Shown here: in pieces, positions 24,728-34,077 of the stretch
How positions within the stretch are numbered: the stretch's first letter is position 1
Layout: each line of letters begins with the position of its first letter
Notes under the pieces: generated by a model
Seen by the model: only the letters and a program-made list of their open reading frames with translations
What the model was told of the DNA's origin: nothing
The model's database searches: none
Assembly (NCBI RefSeq): GCF_009792795.1
Contig: NZ_VKHQ01000003.1
Span: forward strand, 372,001-436,000
Direction: 5' to 3'
DNA from: Cognatiluteimonas profundi
GTDB taxonomy: Bacteria; Pseudomonadota; Gammaproteobacteria; Xanthomonadales; Xanthomonadaceae
DNA: 64,000 bases
Translations under genes and position numbers: made by a program

Positions 24728-26335
24728 TCAATGGGCTGGACGGCTGTCGGGCGTGATGCCCAGCAGCGTGTTGAGGTGCTGCTCGAAGGTGAGCAGGACG
24801 GCGTCACGCGAGAGCGTGGCCAGTGCCTGCGTGCGCGCGGCATGGCCGAGCGCGATGCGGCGCGCATTGTCGCCCGCCAGCGCCTGCAATGCAGCGACGA
24901 AGGCCGCGGTATTGCCGGGCGGCGTGATGACGCCGCAATCCATCAGGGCGAATCCGATGCCGGAGTCGCACGATGCGGTGGCGAGGATGGCGCGCCCGCT
25001 GGCCAGCATGCCGGTGAGCTTGGACGGCATCACCAGGTCGGCGACGTCGGCGCGTTGCGGCATCAGGTGGATGTCGGCAAGGCCGAGCCAGTCGTTGAGG
25101 CGCTCGGTGGGTTGCAGGTCGAGGAAGCGGACATTGGGGAGGTGGGCGCAGGCGGCTTCGAGGGCTGGGCGTGCGGGGCCTTCGCCGCCGAAGATGAAAT
25201 GGATGGGGGGTGGTGAGTTCGCCTCTTGTTGAAGAGCGCCCTCATCCGCCCTACGGGCACCTTCTCCCGCAGGCGGGAGAAGGGAGTGGTGATTTGATGG
25301 GTTGCGAAGAGCGCCCTCATCCGCCGCTCCCGATGGTTCGTGGACTACTCCCGTCTGGGGGAGAAGGGGTACGTCGATTGGGCGGCCGACAAGAGCGCCC
25401 TCATCCGCCCTGCCCGAAACGGCCTGTTGGCCGTTTCGACCCTCTCCCGCAGACGGGAGAAGGGAGTGGTGATTTGATGGGTTGCGAAGAGCGCCCTCAT
25501 CCGCCCTGCGGGCACCTTCTCCCGCAGGCGGGAGAAGGGAGGACTCATGGACTACTCCCGCTTGCGGGAGAAGGGATAGGGCTTTGGCGGCGTCGCTCAG
25601 GATGTCGAGGCCTTGCTTGAGGCCCATGTTTCCGGAGTACAGGGCGACGATGGCGTCGTCGGGGATGCCGAGCTCCGCGCGGTAGGGGCTGGGGCCGGCC
25701 AGTGGATGGATGGCGTCGGTGTCGACCCAGTTGGGGAACAGCACTTGCTGCTCCTCGGGCACGCCCTTGGCGCCCAGGCGCTCGCACATGCGCCAGGAGA
25801 TGGCGGAGACGCGGTCGAAGCGGCGCAGCATCCAGCTCTCGGCGGCCAGTGCGAGGCGGCGCAGGATGCCGGCATTGACGATGCCCATGTCCATCGCGGC
25901 GTCGACTTCGAAATCCTGCACGTGCAGCCAGTTGCGTGCGCCGACCAAGCGCGACAGCGCCCATGCCGCGGGTGCGCTGGCGAGCGTGGGTGCGATGTTG
26001 ATCACGACCTGTGGCCGCCACGGGATGCACCACAGCATGGCCGCGAACGACGACAGCGCGAAGCTCGCCAGGTGCAGCAGGCGGGTGATGCCGCTTGGCT
26101 TGCGTGGCACCCAGACCGGGCAGCGGATGACGCTGACGTGGTGCCAGCGCGTGCGCCGGAACCAGCGCCCGCCGTAACCCTTCCACAACTTCCACGCGGG
26201 GTAATACGGCGGCGCGGTGACGACGCGCACGCGATGCCCGCGCGCGGCCAGCCACTCGCACAGCTCGCCGGTGTATTTGCCGGTGCCGATGGTTTCCGGG
26301 GCAAAGTTGATGCCCACGACCAGGATGCGACTCAT
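24728..26335 (-). CDS. WcaI-like glycosyltransferase with in-frame repeat insertion
   Basis: 535 residues against about 410 in the colanic-acid WcaI family. The N-terminus [22 protein letters not shown] and [15 protein letters not shown] are diagnostic, as are [21 protein letters not shown] and [14 protein letters not shown]. Between DAAKAL and [10 protein letters not shown], about residues 252-374, lie 120 residues made only of repeat translations such as [20 protein letters not shown]. The frame is kept and no stop is created. In the GT-B fold this position is the surface link between a helix and the next strand, so the enzyme might tolerate it. A frame open far upstream (to 27712) belongs to the neighbour's shadow; ATG 26335 gives the WcaI start. 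Confidence 0.82.
   Translation of the reverse strand: MSRILVVGINFAPETIGTGKYTGELCEWLAARGHRVRVVTAPPYYPAWKLWKGYGGRWFRRTRWHHVSVIRCPVWVPRKPSGITRLLHLASFALSSFAAMLWCIPWRPQVVINIAPTLASAPAAWALSRLVGARNWLHVQDFEVDAAMDMGIVNAGILRRLALAAESWMLRRFDRVSAISWRMCERLGAKGVPEEQQVLFPNWVDTDAIHPLAGPSPYRAELGIPDDAIVALYSGNMGLKQGLDILSDAAKALSLLPQAGVVHESSLLPPAGEGARRADEGALRNPSNHHSLLPSAGEGRNGQQAVSGRADEGALVGRPIDVPLLPQTGVVHEPSGAADEGALRNPSNHHSLLPPAGEGARRADEGALQQEANSPPPIHFIFGGEGPARPALEAACAHLPNVRFLDLQPTERLNDWLGLADIHLMPQRADVADLVMPSKLTGMLASGRAILATASCDSGIGFALMDCGVITPPGNTAAFVAALQALAGDNARRIALGHAARTQALATLSRDAVLLTFEQHLNTLLGITPDSRPAH
25213..25580. repeat. Cluster of palindromic repeats inside a glycosyltransferase gene
   Basis: Several copies of a CTTCTCCCGCAGGCGGGAGA palindrome alternate with GAGCGCCCTCATCCGCC. 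A longer unit of about 64 bases, from TTCTCCCGCAGGCGGGAGAA through GTGATTTGATGGGTTGCGAA to CATCCGCC, occurs twice, about 180 bases apart (near 25262 and 25441). Total length is close to a multiple of three, so the host gene stays open. Such elements are normally intergenic in Xanthomonadaceae; a large coding insertion recalls the Rickettsia palindromic elements. Confidence 0.88.
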
Positions 26336-26352
26336 CGAGTGGTGCTCATCGG

Positions 26353-27798
26353 TCAGTACGCATTGCGGCCGAAGAAGCCCTTGAACACCGTCATCGCGAT
26401 GATCCTGAGGTCGAACAGCAGGGACCAGTTCTGCATGTAGTAGAGGTCGTACTGGACGCGCGCCTTCATCTTGTCGATGTCGTCGATCTCGCCGCGCAGG
26501 CCGTTGACCTGCGCCCAGCCGGTGATGCCGGGCTTGATGCGATGGCGCTGCATGTAGTCCTGCACGACGACCTTGTACTGGTGGTTGTGCGCAACGGCGT
26601 GCGGCCGCGGGCCGACGACGGCCATCGTGCCCTGCAGCACGTTGAAGAACTGCGGCAGCTCGTCGAGGCTGGTGCTGCGCAGGAATCGCCCGAACGGTGT
26701 CACGCGGCGGTCGAAGCGCGTGGCCTGGGTGACGTGGCCGTCGGGCTCCTGGTGCATGCGCATGCTGCGGAACTTCCAGACATCGATCAGCTTTCCGTCC
26801 AGGCCATGGCGCTGCTGGCGGAACAGGATCGGGCCGGGCGAGCTGAGCTTGACGCCGATCGCGAGCACGGCCATCAGCGGCGAGACGATCACCAGGATCA
26901 CGGCGGCGATGATGCGGTTTTCGATGGCCTTGAGCAGGTAGGCGTCGCCATTCAAGGCGCTGGCGCGCAGGTTGATCACCGGCAGCCCGGCCACCTGTTC
27001 CACCGAGTGGTTGAGCAGTTGCAGGCCGAACAGGTCGGGCACGAACTTGATGTCGGCGGTGGAATGCCGCAGGGCTTCGAGGATGTCGTTGATCTGCTGC
27101 TGCTCGCTGACGGGCAGCGCGATCCACACCTGGTCGATGTGCTGGTGCTCGACATACTCCGCCAGCGCGCGGACGTCGCCAAGGTATGGCACGCCATCGA
27201 CCCGCAGGCCGGTGTCGCCGACCTGGAACCGCCCCAGCACGTTGATGCCGGCCCAGCGGTTGTGGTGCAGCGCATCGATGATGCGGTGCGCGTCGTTGCT
27301 GCCGCCGACAAGGACCGCGGTGCGGACGTCCAGGCCACGACTGCGCGTATACGCGGCGGCGCGGCGGATGACGATGCGCACCGCGGTGCCGGCGACCAGG
27401 CAGCTGAGGAACCATTCCAGCCGCCACACGCGCGACAGCTCGCCGGCCAGCTTCATCTCGCCGATGTAGATGGCGCCGACCACGAACAACGTGGTGTACA
27501 CGGCGGCCATGGTCAGGCACTCCCGCGCCAGGCCGCGACCGCGCCAGCTGCGATACAGCGGCGAGGCGGAGAACACGACCAGCGACAGGAGGAAACCGCG
27601 CCCGATGGCGCGGTGGTAAGGCATGCTCAGCTCGATCTGGCCGAAGTGCAGCCAGTACGCGCAGACGCCGGCAACGATGACCACCAGCACGTCGGACACG
27701 CGGATCCCCCACGCGAACAGCGCGGTGTACTTGCTCGGGAGGTCCGGCAGGTGATGGTGGCTACGACGTAGCGGGACCTGCAGGGGCGTGAGCAGCAT
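26353..27798 (-). CDS. gumD: Undecaprenyl-phosphate glucose phosphotransferase (GumD/WcaJ type)
   Basis: 481 residues. Four N-terminal membrane segments, a CoA-binding-like middle domain (TAVLVGGSNDAHRIIDAL), a fifth membrane segment (AAVILVIVSPLMAVLAIGVKL) and the PglC/WbaP catalytic domain with KFRSMRM, TSLDELPQFFNVLQGTMAVVGPRPH and KPGITGWAQVNG. It transfers glucose-1-P (or galactose-1-P) to undecaprenyl phosphate, the first step of repeat-unit assembly. ATG at 27798. It stands between the ligase-like and the WcaI-like genes in the operon. Confidence 0.92.
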   Translation of the reverse strand: MLLTPLQVPLRRSHHHLPDLPSKYTALFAWGIRVSDVLVVIVAGVCAYWLHFGQIELSMPYHRAIGRGFLLSLVVFSASPLYRSWRGRGLARECLTMAAVYTTLFVVGAIYIGEMKLAGELSRVWRLEWFLSCLVAGTAVRIVIRRAAAYTRSRGLDVRTAVLVGGSNDAHRIIDALHHNRWAGINVLGRFQVGDTGLRVDGVPYLGDVRALAEYVEHQHIDQVWIALPVSEQQQINDILEALRHSTADIKFVPDLFGLQLLNHSVEQVAGLPVINLRASALNGDAYLLKAIENRIIAAVILVIVSPLMAVLAIGVKLSSPGPILFRQQRHGLDGKLIDVWKFRSMRMHQEPDGHVTQATRFDRRVTPFGRFLRSTSLDELPQFFNVLQGTMAVVGPRPHAVAHNHQYKVVVQDYMQRHRIKPGITGWAQVNGLRGEIDDIDKMKARVQYDLYYMQNWSLLFDLRIIAMTVFKGFFGRNAY

Positions 27799-27812
27799 GG
27801 ATTCCGTTCCAG

Positions 27813-29168
27813 TCAGGCGGTCAAGCGACGCTGCGGTTGCTCGATGTTGCCCGCGAGCAGGACGGACAACGCCAGGGCGAAAACCGTGGCGATGGCGAGC
27901 GTCCGCAACGGGTAATCGACGAGCGAATGCAGGATCGGAACCATGCACGCCACAGCGGCGGCGGCGTGAATTGTGCGTGAGTTCTCCGCGCGCCCGTGTA
28001 GGACTTTTCTGAATTTGCTGAACGACGCGATGAACAGCAACACGAGGAACGCACCGATCAGTGCAAGCCCGGGTGCGCCGGCTTCAATCGCTACCTCCAG
28101 CAGGTCGTTGTGCGCATGCAGGGCGAAGACTTCAACCATGGCGCTGACGGGCTCGAAGGTGGCGTACACATCGCGGAAGCTGCCGAAGCCGCTGCCCCAC
28201 GGCAGCCATGCGCGCATGGCATCCATGCCGTAATGCACGTACTGCCAGCGCAGGTCATCCAGCGGATCCTGCGCAAGGCGCGCAACGATGCCGTCCCACG
28301 CATAGGTCGCGATGCCGAGCGCAGCCAGGCCCAATGCCAGCAGCGGCAGCACATGGCGCCCGCGCGTGCCGACCGGACGCAGCAGCAGCACGCTGGCGGC
28401 CACCGCAACAACAGTGAGCGCGATGCCGGCGCGCGAGAAACTCAAGGCCGCGGCCAGCAGCAGGATCACCACCAGCGCGTACCAGGCCGCGGCGAGCCCG
28501 CGTTGCTGGCGCGATTGCGCCTGCGCGGCGAAGGCGAATCCGAACGGCAGCAGCAGGCCCATCAGGTCGGCGTAGTGGTTGCGGTTGGCGAACAGGCCGA
28601 TCGCTCCCATCGGATGGTGGTAGTCGTAGAAGCGCAAGGTGGAATTGGCTCCGGCGGCCGCCTGCGAGTAGCCGAGCAAGGCCATCGGCACGGCGGCCAG
28701 GAGCGCGAGCATCAGCAGCCGCTGTCGCGCGGCCTGCGACAGCGTCATCGCGAGCAGGGCCATGGCGGCGAACGTCGCGAAGGCGAGCAAGGCACGCACG
28801 CTGCCCCAGGTGTCGAGCGTCATCGGCAACCAGCCGGGCGTCAGGCCAGCATGGTGCAGGTCGGCAAGGACCGCCGCGCGTTGCGGCATGCGTGCGAACA
28901 GCGATGCGGGGATCGGCAGCAACTGCAGTGCGAACACTGCCAGCGCCGCGACAACCCAGTACAGGAACAGGCGTTGGTTGCGGGTGGCGCCGGCATGGCG
29001 CCAGCGCAGGATGGCGAGCACGGCTGCGGGCAAGGCCAGTAGATGCACGACTGCATCTCCCGCCCCCCGCGAACCCCCGCCGAAAACCATCGCGCCCAGC
29101 AGCAGGCAAGCTGCCGCTACTTCAGCGATGACCTCGGGCGTCCCCCCGGCGCGCCCAGCCCACTGCAT
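27813..29168 (-). CDS. O-antigen ligase / polymerase family membrane protein
   Basis: 451 residues from ATG 29168, which has GGAGG eight bases upstream; an earlier frame start would lie inside the terminator hairpin at 29192-29217. About 11 membrane spans and a periplasmic loop with NRNHYADLMG, SFSRAGIAL and ALHAHNDLLEVAIEAGAPGL, the HNxxLE motif of the Wzy_C/O-antigen ligase domain. It may polymerise the exopolysaccharide or ligate it to a carrier. Since a separate Wzy-like protein is at 17525, the two probably divide these jobs, or one is left from an earlier locus. The codon use is high-GC. Confidence 0.85.
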   Translation of the reverse strand: MQWAGRAGGTPEVIAEVAAACLLLGAMVFGGGSRGAGDAVVHLLALPAAVLAILRWRHAGATRNQRLFLYWVVAALAVFALQLLPIPASLFARMPQRAAVLADLHHAGLTPGWLPMTLDTWGSVRALLAFATFAAMALLAMTLSQAARQRLLMLALLAAVPMALLGYSQAAAGANSTLRFYDYHHPMGAIGLFANRNHYADLMGLLLPFGFAFAAQAQSRQQRGLAAAWYALVVILLLAAALSFSRAGIALTVVAVAASVLLLRPVGTRGRHVLPLLALGLAALGIATYAWDGIVARLAQDPLDDLRWQYVHYGMDAMRAWLPWGSGFGSFRDVYATFEPVSAMVEVFALHAHNDLLEVAIEAGAPGLALIGAFLVLLFIASFSKFRKVLHGRAENSRTIHAAAAVACMVPILHSLVDYPLRTLAIATVFALALSVLLAGNIEQPQRRLTA

Positions 29169-29191
29169 CCCGCATGCCTCCATGAAACATG

Positions 29192-29217
29192 AAAAAGGCC
29201 GCACGAGGCGGCCCTTT
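29192..29217 (-). terminator. Rho-independent terminator
   Basis: On the minus strand GGCCGCC-TCGT-GCGGCC is followed by TTTTT. It lies just after the small exported protein gene and just before the O-antigen-ligase-like gene, so it should attenuate, not end, polysaccharide operon transcription. Confidence 0.82.
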
Positions 29218-29248
29218 CGTCCTGCGCGTTACACCCGCCGTGACCCGA

Positions 29249-29671
29249 TTACGGGCTCGACGGCCGTTCGCTCTTGCCGCTGCCGCCACTGCCGACCGCC
29301 AATCCAACAGCGACCGCGCCGGCAACACCCAGTGCGACGATCTTGCCGTCGCCCGCAACCGGGATCGCGGCGGTGTGGCAAGCCGGTGCCTTCGACGGGA
29401 TGGTGTACTGGCGGCCTTCGACCTTGACCGAGCAGCCGTTGTTGAAGGTGATGGTCGCCTGGCCATTGCGGACGTTGACGATTTCGCCAGCGTTGGCGCC
29501 CATGGACTGGTTGATCGGCACCGGTGCTCCGTGCAGCTGGACGACGCCGGCATCGGCGTGGACCATCGAGGTCGGATCCTGCGGCTGCGCCGGGTTCTGT
29601 GCATTGGCAGGCTGCGCGATCAGACCCGCGCACAGGGCGGAGGCTGCCAGACCGAAAATCAGAGTCTTCAT
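29249..29671 (-). CDS. Small exported protein of the polysaccharide locus, unknown function
   Basis: 140 residues from ATG 29671; a longer open frame adds 20 residues that would bury the signal peptide. MKTLIFGLAASALCAGLIAQPANA is a clear Sec signal with cleavage after ANA. The mature part has GEIVNVRNGQATITFNNGCSVKVEGRQYTIPS and a second Cys in PACHTA, so one disulphide is possible. A hydrophobic Gly-rich stretch (VALGVAGAVAVGLAVGSGGSG) near the end could be a membrane anchor. Similar proteins occur in exopolysaccharide loci of relatives, but I know no function. Followed by a strong terminator. Confidence 0.72.
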   Translation of the reverse strand: MKTLIFGLAASALCAGLIAQPANAQNPAQPQDPTSMVHADAGVVQLHGAPVPINQSMGANAGEIVNVRNGQATITFNNGCSVKVEGRQYTIPSKAPACHTAAIPVAGDGKIVALGVAGAVAVGLAVGSGGSGKSERPSSP

Positions 29672-29746
29672 GGGTAGTAATCCTTTACGCACGCCAGCGG
29701 TGCTGCGGGGAGCATACGGAGGCGGATGCACCCACGCAAGCCCAAT

Positions 29747-30991
29747 TCATCGATTGGCGATGCGCATGGCATCCAGTCGCAGGCTGCCAGTCAGCTGCCG
29801 CTCGGCGATCGAGCGGGCAAGGAAGTCCAGATGCAGCGTCTGCCCGGTGCAGCCGGCTGGCACGCTGAAGTCGGCAGCGACCTGCTGCCATCCGCGACGC
29901 GATCCATCAGGCAGGGACAGCGACAGCAACGGCTCACCGGGGGCCTGGCATGACAGCCGCCAGGCGAAGGGACGCTGGGCATCGGTGGCGTTGTCGACGG
30001 CCAGCGACAGGCGATAGTCGCCCGGCGCCAAGGCCAGGCGTTGCGACAGCCCGGGGCCCTGGACGGCGCGACCGCTGAAGTCGATCGACAGCGCGTGCGC
30101 GCCCTGTGCGGGGTTGGTGTCGTCGCTGGTGATGGCGACGCCCGGCGGCGGATCCAGCCGCCAGCCGTACGCGCCGGTCACGTCGGGATGTTCGAATCCG
30201 CCATCGAACAGCCGGGCGTCATCTCCCCTCTGCGATGTGGGAAGGGCCTCGAGCCACAGCTGGCGTGCGTCGCCATCGCGTCCGGCGCGCTGCAGCAACG
30301 CGATGCGCGCATCGGCTTCGGCGGGCAGCAGCGGGATGCGCCGTGCCAGGCGTGCGAGCAGGTCCAGCGCTGCCGGCGTCGACGTCGATGCGTCGAGCAG
30401 CACGGGCACCAGCGCTGCGCGCCACGGTGGATTGGTGGCCATGCGCGCGACGAGTGCTTCCTGCACGCGCGCATCGTCCAGGTCTGGAATCAGCCGCCGC
30501 AGCAGGGGATCGCGCAGGTTGGGGGCGACGCGGAACAAGGCATCCAGCTGGTCGAAACCAGCCTGGAGATCGCCGGCGGCGAAGGCGCCATCGGCCAGCG
30601 CTGCGCGCGTCGGCTGGTCACGCGGGGCGCGGCGGGCGGCGATCGCGTACAACGCGCGTGCCTGCGATCCATTGCCATTGCCATCGCCATCAAGCGCGGC
30701 GCTGCGTGCCAGGACGCGGAACGCGCGGCCATCGTCAGGACTGGATCGCAGGATGTTGCGTGCGCGGGCAAGGTCGGATGCCTGCGGCGCGGCCTGCCCG
30801 TCGATCGCGGCGACCAGGCGATCGGGGCCGATGGGCGCGCCGATATCGGCATCGACCTGCAGCAGTGCGACGGCGGCGACTGCGAGCACGATCGCCAGCG
30901 TCGAGGCGAGCACCCAGCGCGTGATCATCCCCGCCGGGCGGCGGCCGGACCCGCCAACGCCAGGCGTGGACAGCGGCCGCCCTGCGCTCAT
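29747..30991 (-). CDS. Membrane-anchored TPR-like protein of the polysaccharide locus
   Basis: 414 residues from ATG 30991, four bases after the wzc stop; a frame open further upstream overlaps wzc. A membrane segment (MITRWVLASTLAIVLAVAAVALL, about 23-45) precedes a long Ala/Arg-rich alpha-helical repeat region (about 65-260). The C-terminal half is beta-rich: FDGGFEHPDVTGAYGWRLDPP, HALSIDFSG, GPGLSQRLALAPGDYRLSL, resembling a carbohydrate-binding jelly-roll module. Probably periplasmic, tied to polysaccharide assembly or modification. I do not recognise a named family. Confidence 0.65.
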   Translation of the reverse strand: MSAGRPLSTPGVGGSGRRPAGMITRWVLASTLAIVLAVAAVALLQVDADIGAPIGPDRLVAAIDGQAAPQASDLARARNILRSSPDDGRAFRVLARSAALDGDGNGNGSQARALYAIAARRAPRDQPTRAALADGAFAAGDLQAGFDQLDALFRVAPNLRDPLLRRLIPDLDDARVQEALVARMATNPPWRAALVPVLLDASTSTPAALDLLARLARRIPLLPAEADARIALLQRAGRDGDARQLWLEALPTSQRGDDARLFDGGFEHPDVTGAYGWRLDPPPGVAITSDDTNPAQGAHALSIDFSGRAVQGPGLSQRLALAPGDYRLSLAVDNATDAQRPFAWRLSCQAPGEPLLSLSLPDGSRRGWQQVAADFSVPAGCTGQTLHLDFLARSIAERQLTGSLRLDAMRIANR

Positions 30992-30995
30992 GCGG

Positions 30996-33125
30996 TCAGG
31001 ACTTCGGGCCGTAGGCGTAGTAGCTGTAGCCGCCATAGCCGTAACCGGCGTGCTTGTGGTCGTAGCGCACCAGCAAGGTCCCGAGCACATGCGCCTGCGC
31101 GGCCACGAGGCGACGCAACGCGCCCTGCAGGGCGTCGCGACGCGTGGAGTCGGCGAGCGCGCAGAGCACCGTCGCCTCGGCGCAATGCGCGAGCAGCGGC
31201 GCATCGGCCAGGCCGAGTACCGGCGGGCCATCCATCACGATGACGTCGAATCGCGCGCGCAGGCTTTCCAGCAGTTGCGGCAATGCATCGCCGGCGAGGA
31301 GTTCCGGCGGGCTGGGCGGCATCGGCCCGGAGGTCATCACGCTGAGGTTGGCCTCGCCGCTGGACTGGATCGCGCCCTGCACGTCGTTGGAACCGGCAAG
31401 GATGCTGGACAGGCCGACCGCGTTGCCAAGGCTGAGCAGGCGATGCACCGACGGATTGCGCAGATCCGCATCGATCAGCAACACGCTGCGGCCGACCTGG
31501 GCGATGTTGCGCGCCAGTTCGATCGACGACGTGGTCTTGCCCTCGCCCGGGCTTGCACTGGTGATCAGCACCGTGCGCGGCAGGCCATGATTGGTGGCGA
31601 ACTGCAATGCCGTGCGCACCGAACGATAGGCTTCGGAGAATGGTGAGCGCGGGTCCGCCGCGGCCAGTGCCGGCGTGATGCCGGCTGCGAGTCGCGGAAC
31701 GACACCGAGCACCGGCCGCTGCGCCAGTGATTCCAGCATCTGCGGTGCACGGATGCTGCGATCCAGGTAATGCAGCAGGAAGGCAGCGAGCACGCCGGCG
31801 AACATGCCGAGCAGCAGGCCGACGGCGAGGTTCAACGACAGGCGCGGGGAATGGCGGAATTCGGGGACTTCGGCCATGTCGACCACGGAGATGTTGTTGG
31901 TGCCGACGTTGCCGGCGACACCGATCTCCTTGTAGCGCTGCAACAGGCTGTCGTAGAGCTCGCGGTTGGTGTTGGCCTCGCGCTTGAGGATGTTGTACTG
32001 GATGCTGCGACCCTGCAGGTCCAGCACGTCGCCCTTGAGCCCGCCGATGCGCTCGGTGAGCAGGGTTTCCTGCGATTGCGCGGCGTCGTACTGCGCCTTC
32101 ACCGATGCGCGGATGTTGCTGATCTCGTTGTTGACCTGGTGGTCGATCTCGTCCATCTGCCCCTGCAGGCGCTGCATGTCCGGGTAATCGGGCTGGAAGG
32201 TCTTGAGCTTTTCCTGGTACTCGGCGGCGATGACCGTGCGGTTCTCGCGCAGTTTCTGGATCAGCGGGTTGGCCACGACCTGCGGCATGCCCAGGCCGGA
32301 ACCGGCCGATGCCTGCGCCCATTCGGATTCGGCCTTGATGCGCGCGTCCTGTGCCTGCGCCAGCGATGCGTTGAGGTCGGTCAGGTTCTGCGCCGACAGC
32401 GACTGCTTGTCGTCACCGACGGAGACGATCTGCTCCTGCGTGGCGAACTGGACCAGCTGCTTCTCGGAGTCCTCGAGCCGTCCCTTGAGTTGCGCCAGCC
32501 GGTCCTCGAGGTACTTGCGCGCATACGAGGTCGCGTCGAGGCGACGCTCCAGGTTGCTGGCGATGAAGGCCTGCCCCCAGGCATTGGCGATGCGCGCGGC
32601 CAGCACCGGATCGGGCGAATCGAAGTTGATCTTGACCAGGCGCGAATTGCGGATCGGCTCGATGGTCAGGCCGCCCAGCACGGTACTCACCAGCGCGCGG
32701 TCCCTGCCCTGCACGCGCGGCGCGGCAATGGCACTACCGGTCGGGGCCGGCTTGTCGTCCTTGAACTGCGGGTTGTCGGCGAGCTTCAGGTCCTGGATGA
32801 CGCGCAGCGCCAGCGAGCGGCTTTGCAGCAGCTCGTACTGGGTCTGGTAGAAATCCTCGTCGTACGGGCTTTCGGCGGGCGTCAATCCACCCACGTCGAC
32901 GACCTTGATCGTCTCGCGGTCGATCTGCAGCGTCGACGACGCGCGGAAAATCGGCGTGGTCAGCAGGGTCAGCACCAGCGCCAGCGCGAACACGCCGCCG
33001 GCAATCGCGGCGACCAGCCATTTGCGATCGCGCAGGATCCGCCAGTACTCGAGCAGGTCGATTTCGTCCTCGTCGCGCTCGGCCTGGGGCTCGAAGCCGT
33101 GGGCGTTGTCCACGGTCGTGCTCAT
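30996..33125 (-). CDS. wzc: Polysaccharide co-polymerase with BY-kinase domain (Wzc/GumC)
   Basis: 709 residues. N-terminal Wzz domain with two membrane segments (about 37-58 and 435-457), a periplasmic coiled coil between them, then a cytoplasmic BY-kinase: Walker A SASPGEGKTT (about 522-531), LLIDADLRNP and VIVMDGPPV. The tail KHAGYGYGGYSYYAYG is a tyrosine cluster for autophosphorylation. Wzc controls chain length and export with Wza. In Xanthomonas GumC the kinase part is separate or absent; here it is fused. ATGA overlap with the wza gene. Confidence 0.93.
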   Translation of the reverse strand: MSTTVDNAHGFEPQAERDEDEIDLLEYWRILRDRKWLVAAIAGGVFALALVLTLLTTPIFRASSTLQIDRETIKVVDVGGLTPAESPYDEDFYQTQYELLQSRSLALRVIQDLKLADNPQFKDDKPAPTGSAIAAPRVQGRDRALVSTVLGGLTIEPIRNSRLVKINFDSPDPVLAARIANAWGQAFIASNLERRLDATSYARKYLEDRLAQLKGRLEDSEKQLVQFATQEQIVSVGDDKQSLSAQNLTDLNASLAQAQDARIKAESEWAQASAGSGLGMPQVVANPLIQKLRENRTVIAAEYQEKLKTFQPDYPDMQRLQGQMDEIDHQVNNEISNIRASVKAQYDAAQSQETLLTERIGGLKGDVLDLQGRSIQYNILKREANTNRELYDSLLQRYKEIGVAGNVGTNNISVVDMAEVPEFRHSPRLSLNLAVGLLLGMFAGVLAAFLLHYLDRSIRAPQMLESLAQRPVLGVVPRLAAGITPALAAADPRSPFSEAYRSVRTALQFATNHGLPRTVLITSASPGEGKTTSSIELARNIAQVGRSVLLIDADLRNPSVHRLLSLGNAVGLSSILAGSNDVQGAIQSSGEANLSVMTSGPMPPSPPELLAGDALPQLLESLRARFDVIVMDGPPVLGLADAPLLAHCAEATVLCALADSTRRDALQGALRRLVAAQAHVLGTLLVRYDHKHAGYGYGGYSYYAYGPKS

Positions 33126-33838
33126 GGCAGGTACCTCCAGATTCCGATCAATGGCGCAACCCGGATCAGGTTCTGCAGGAACAGCTTGCCGCCCGATGTG
33201 TCGACCATGACGACGTCCTCACCCATGATCTCCGGGTCCGGACTGCTGCCCGCGGCGATCGTGCCAAGGTCGAACCGCGCGAACTGGCGCTTGCCATTCA
33301 CCGTGCGGAACACCACGACGTTGTGTTCGCTGGCCGTGTCGGACAGGCCCTCGGACAACGCGACCGCCTGCAGCAGGGTCAAGCGCGTGGTGAGCGGGAA
33401 GATGCCCGGTTTCTTCACCGCGCCGCCGACCGTGACGCGCTGGGAGGAGAACTCCTTCACGAAGACCGACACCTGCGGATTCTGCAGGTAGCGCGCGGCG
33501 TAATGGGACGCGATCATCGTTTCCAGCTCGCTGACCGTATGCCCTGCCGCATCCAGTGCGCCGATCAGCGGCAGCGAAATCTGGCCGGCGTTGTTGACGC
33601 GGACATCGCGATTGAGATCCGCGACCTGGAACACGGTGACGGTCAGCAGGTCACTGGGGCCAATGCGGTACTCAGGCCGCCCCAGGGCTGCGGCCACGGG
33701 ATCGGCATCCGGCAGCGACGTCTGTGGAGTGGTGTTTCCGCGGGACGCACACGCGGACAACCCGAACGCGCCGATGAGCGCGAGGCAACGAATGAAGTTC
33801 AGCAAAACCCCGATCCTGACTAGAACAAACGGCGGCAT
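33122..33838 (-). CDS. gumB: Outer-membrane polysaccharide export lipoprotein (Wza/GumB)
   Basis: 238 residues if it starts at ATG 33838; TTG at 33805 would give the cleaner signal MLNFIRCLALIGAFGLSAC. The lipobox is LSAC. The poly_export domain (YRIGPSDLLTVTVFQVADLNRD) is followed by a SLBB domain (VTVGGAVKKPGIFPL). Forms the outer-membrane channel for the polysaccharide. First gene of the 19-kb operon; the 239-bp gap to arsC should contain its promoter, but I see no clear -35/-10 or other signal. Confidence 0.9.
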   Translation of the reverse strand: MPPFVLVRIGVLLNFIRCLALIGAFGLSACASRGNTTPQTSLPDADPVAAALGRPEYRIGPSDLLTVTVFQVADLNRDVRVNNAGQISLPLIGALDAAGHTVSELETMIASHYAARYLQNPQVSVFVKEFSSQRVTVGGAVKKPGIFPLTTRLTLLQAVALSEGLSDTASEHNVVVFRTVNGKRQFARFDLGTIAAGSSPDPEIMGEDVVMVDTSGGKLFLQNLIRVAPLIGIWRYLP

Positions 33839-34077
33839 TATGCATCATGGGTCGCCACCGCATTCATGCCAGCCAGGGCTGCGGCGATGCGGCGGAGCGC
33901 TATTGGTACCGGCCAGAACAGCGCCATGGCCCCGTCGCCGGCACCCGCCTGAACCTCGCGCGATGATCGCAGCACGCCCGGAACGGCCCAGGCACTCGCG
34001 CCAGCCTCGTTTCATCACTCGACCCTGAACGATTCACTCGCCAACGCCATCACGCGACAACATCACTGGATACCGGC

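Noticed and set aside
25213..25580. Regularly alternating repeats that could suggest a CRISPR array
   Set aside because: Units are palindromic, unequal in length and spacing, the intervals are themselves repeated, and no cas genes are near.
24728..27712. A 994-codon open frame covering the WcaI-like gene and most of the gumD gene on the minus strand
   Set aside because: Only the part from ATG 26335 has family signatures; upstream it is an Arg/Pro-rich shadow of gumD in another frame, so no fusion protein is proposed.
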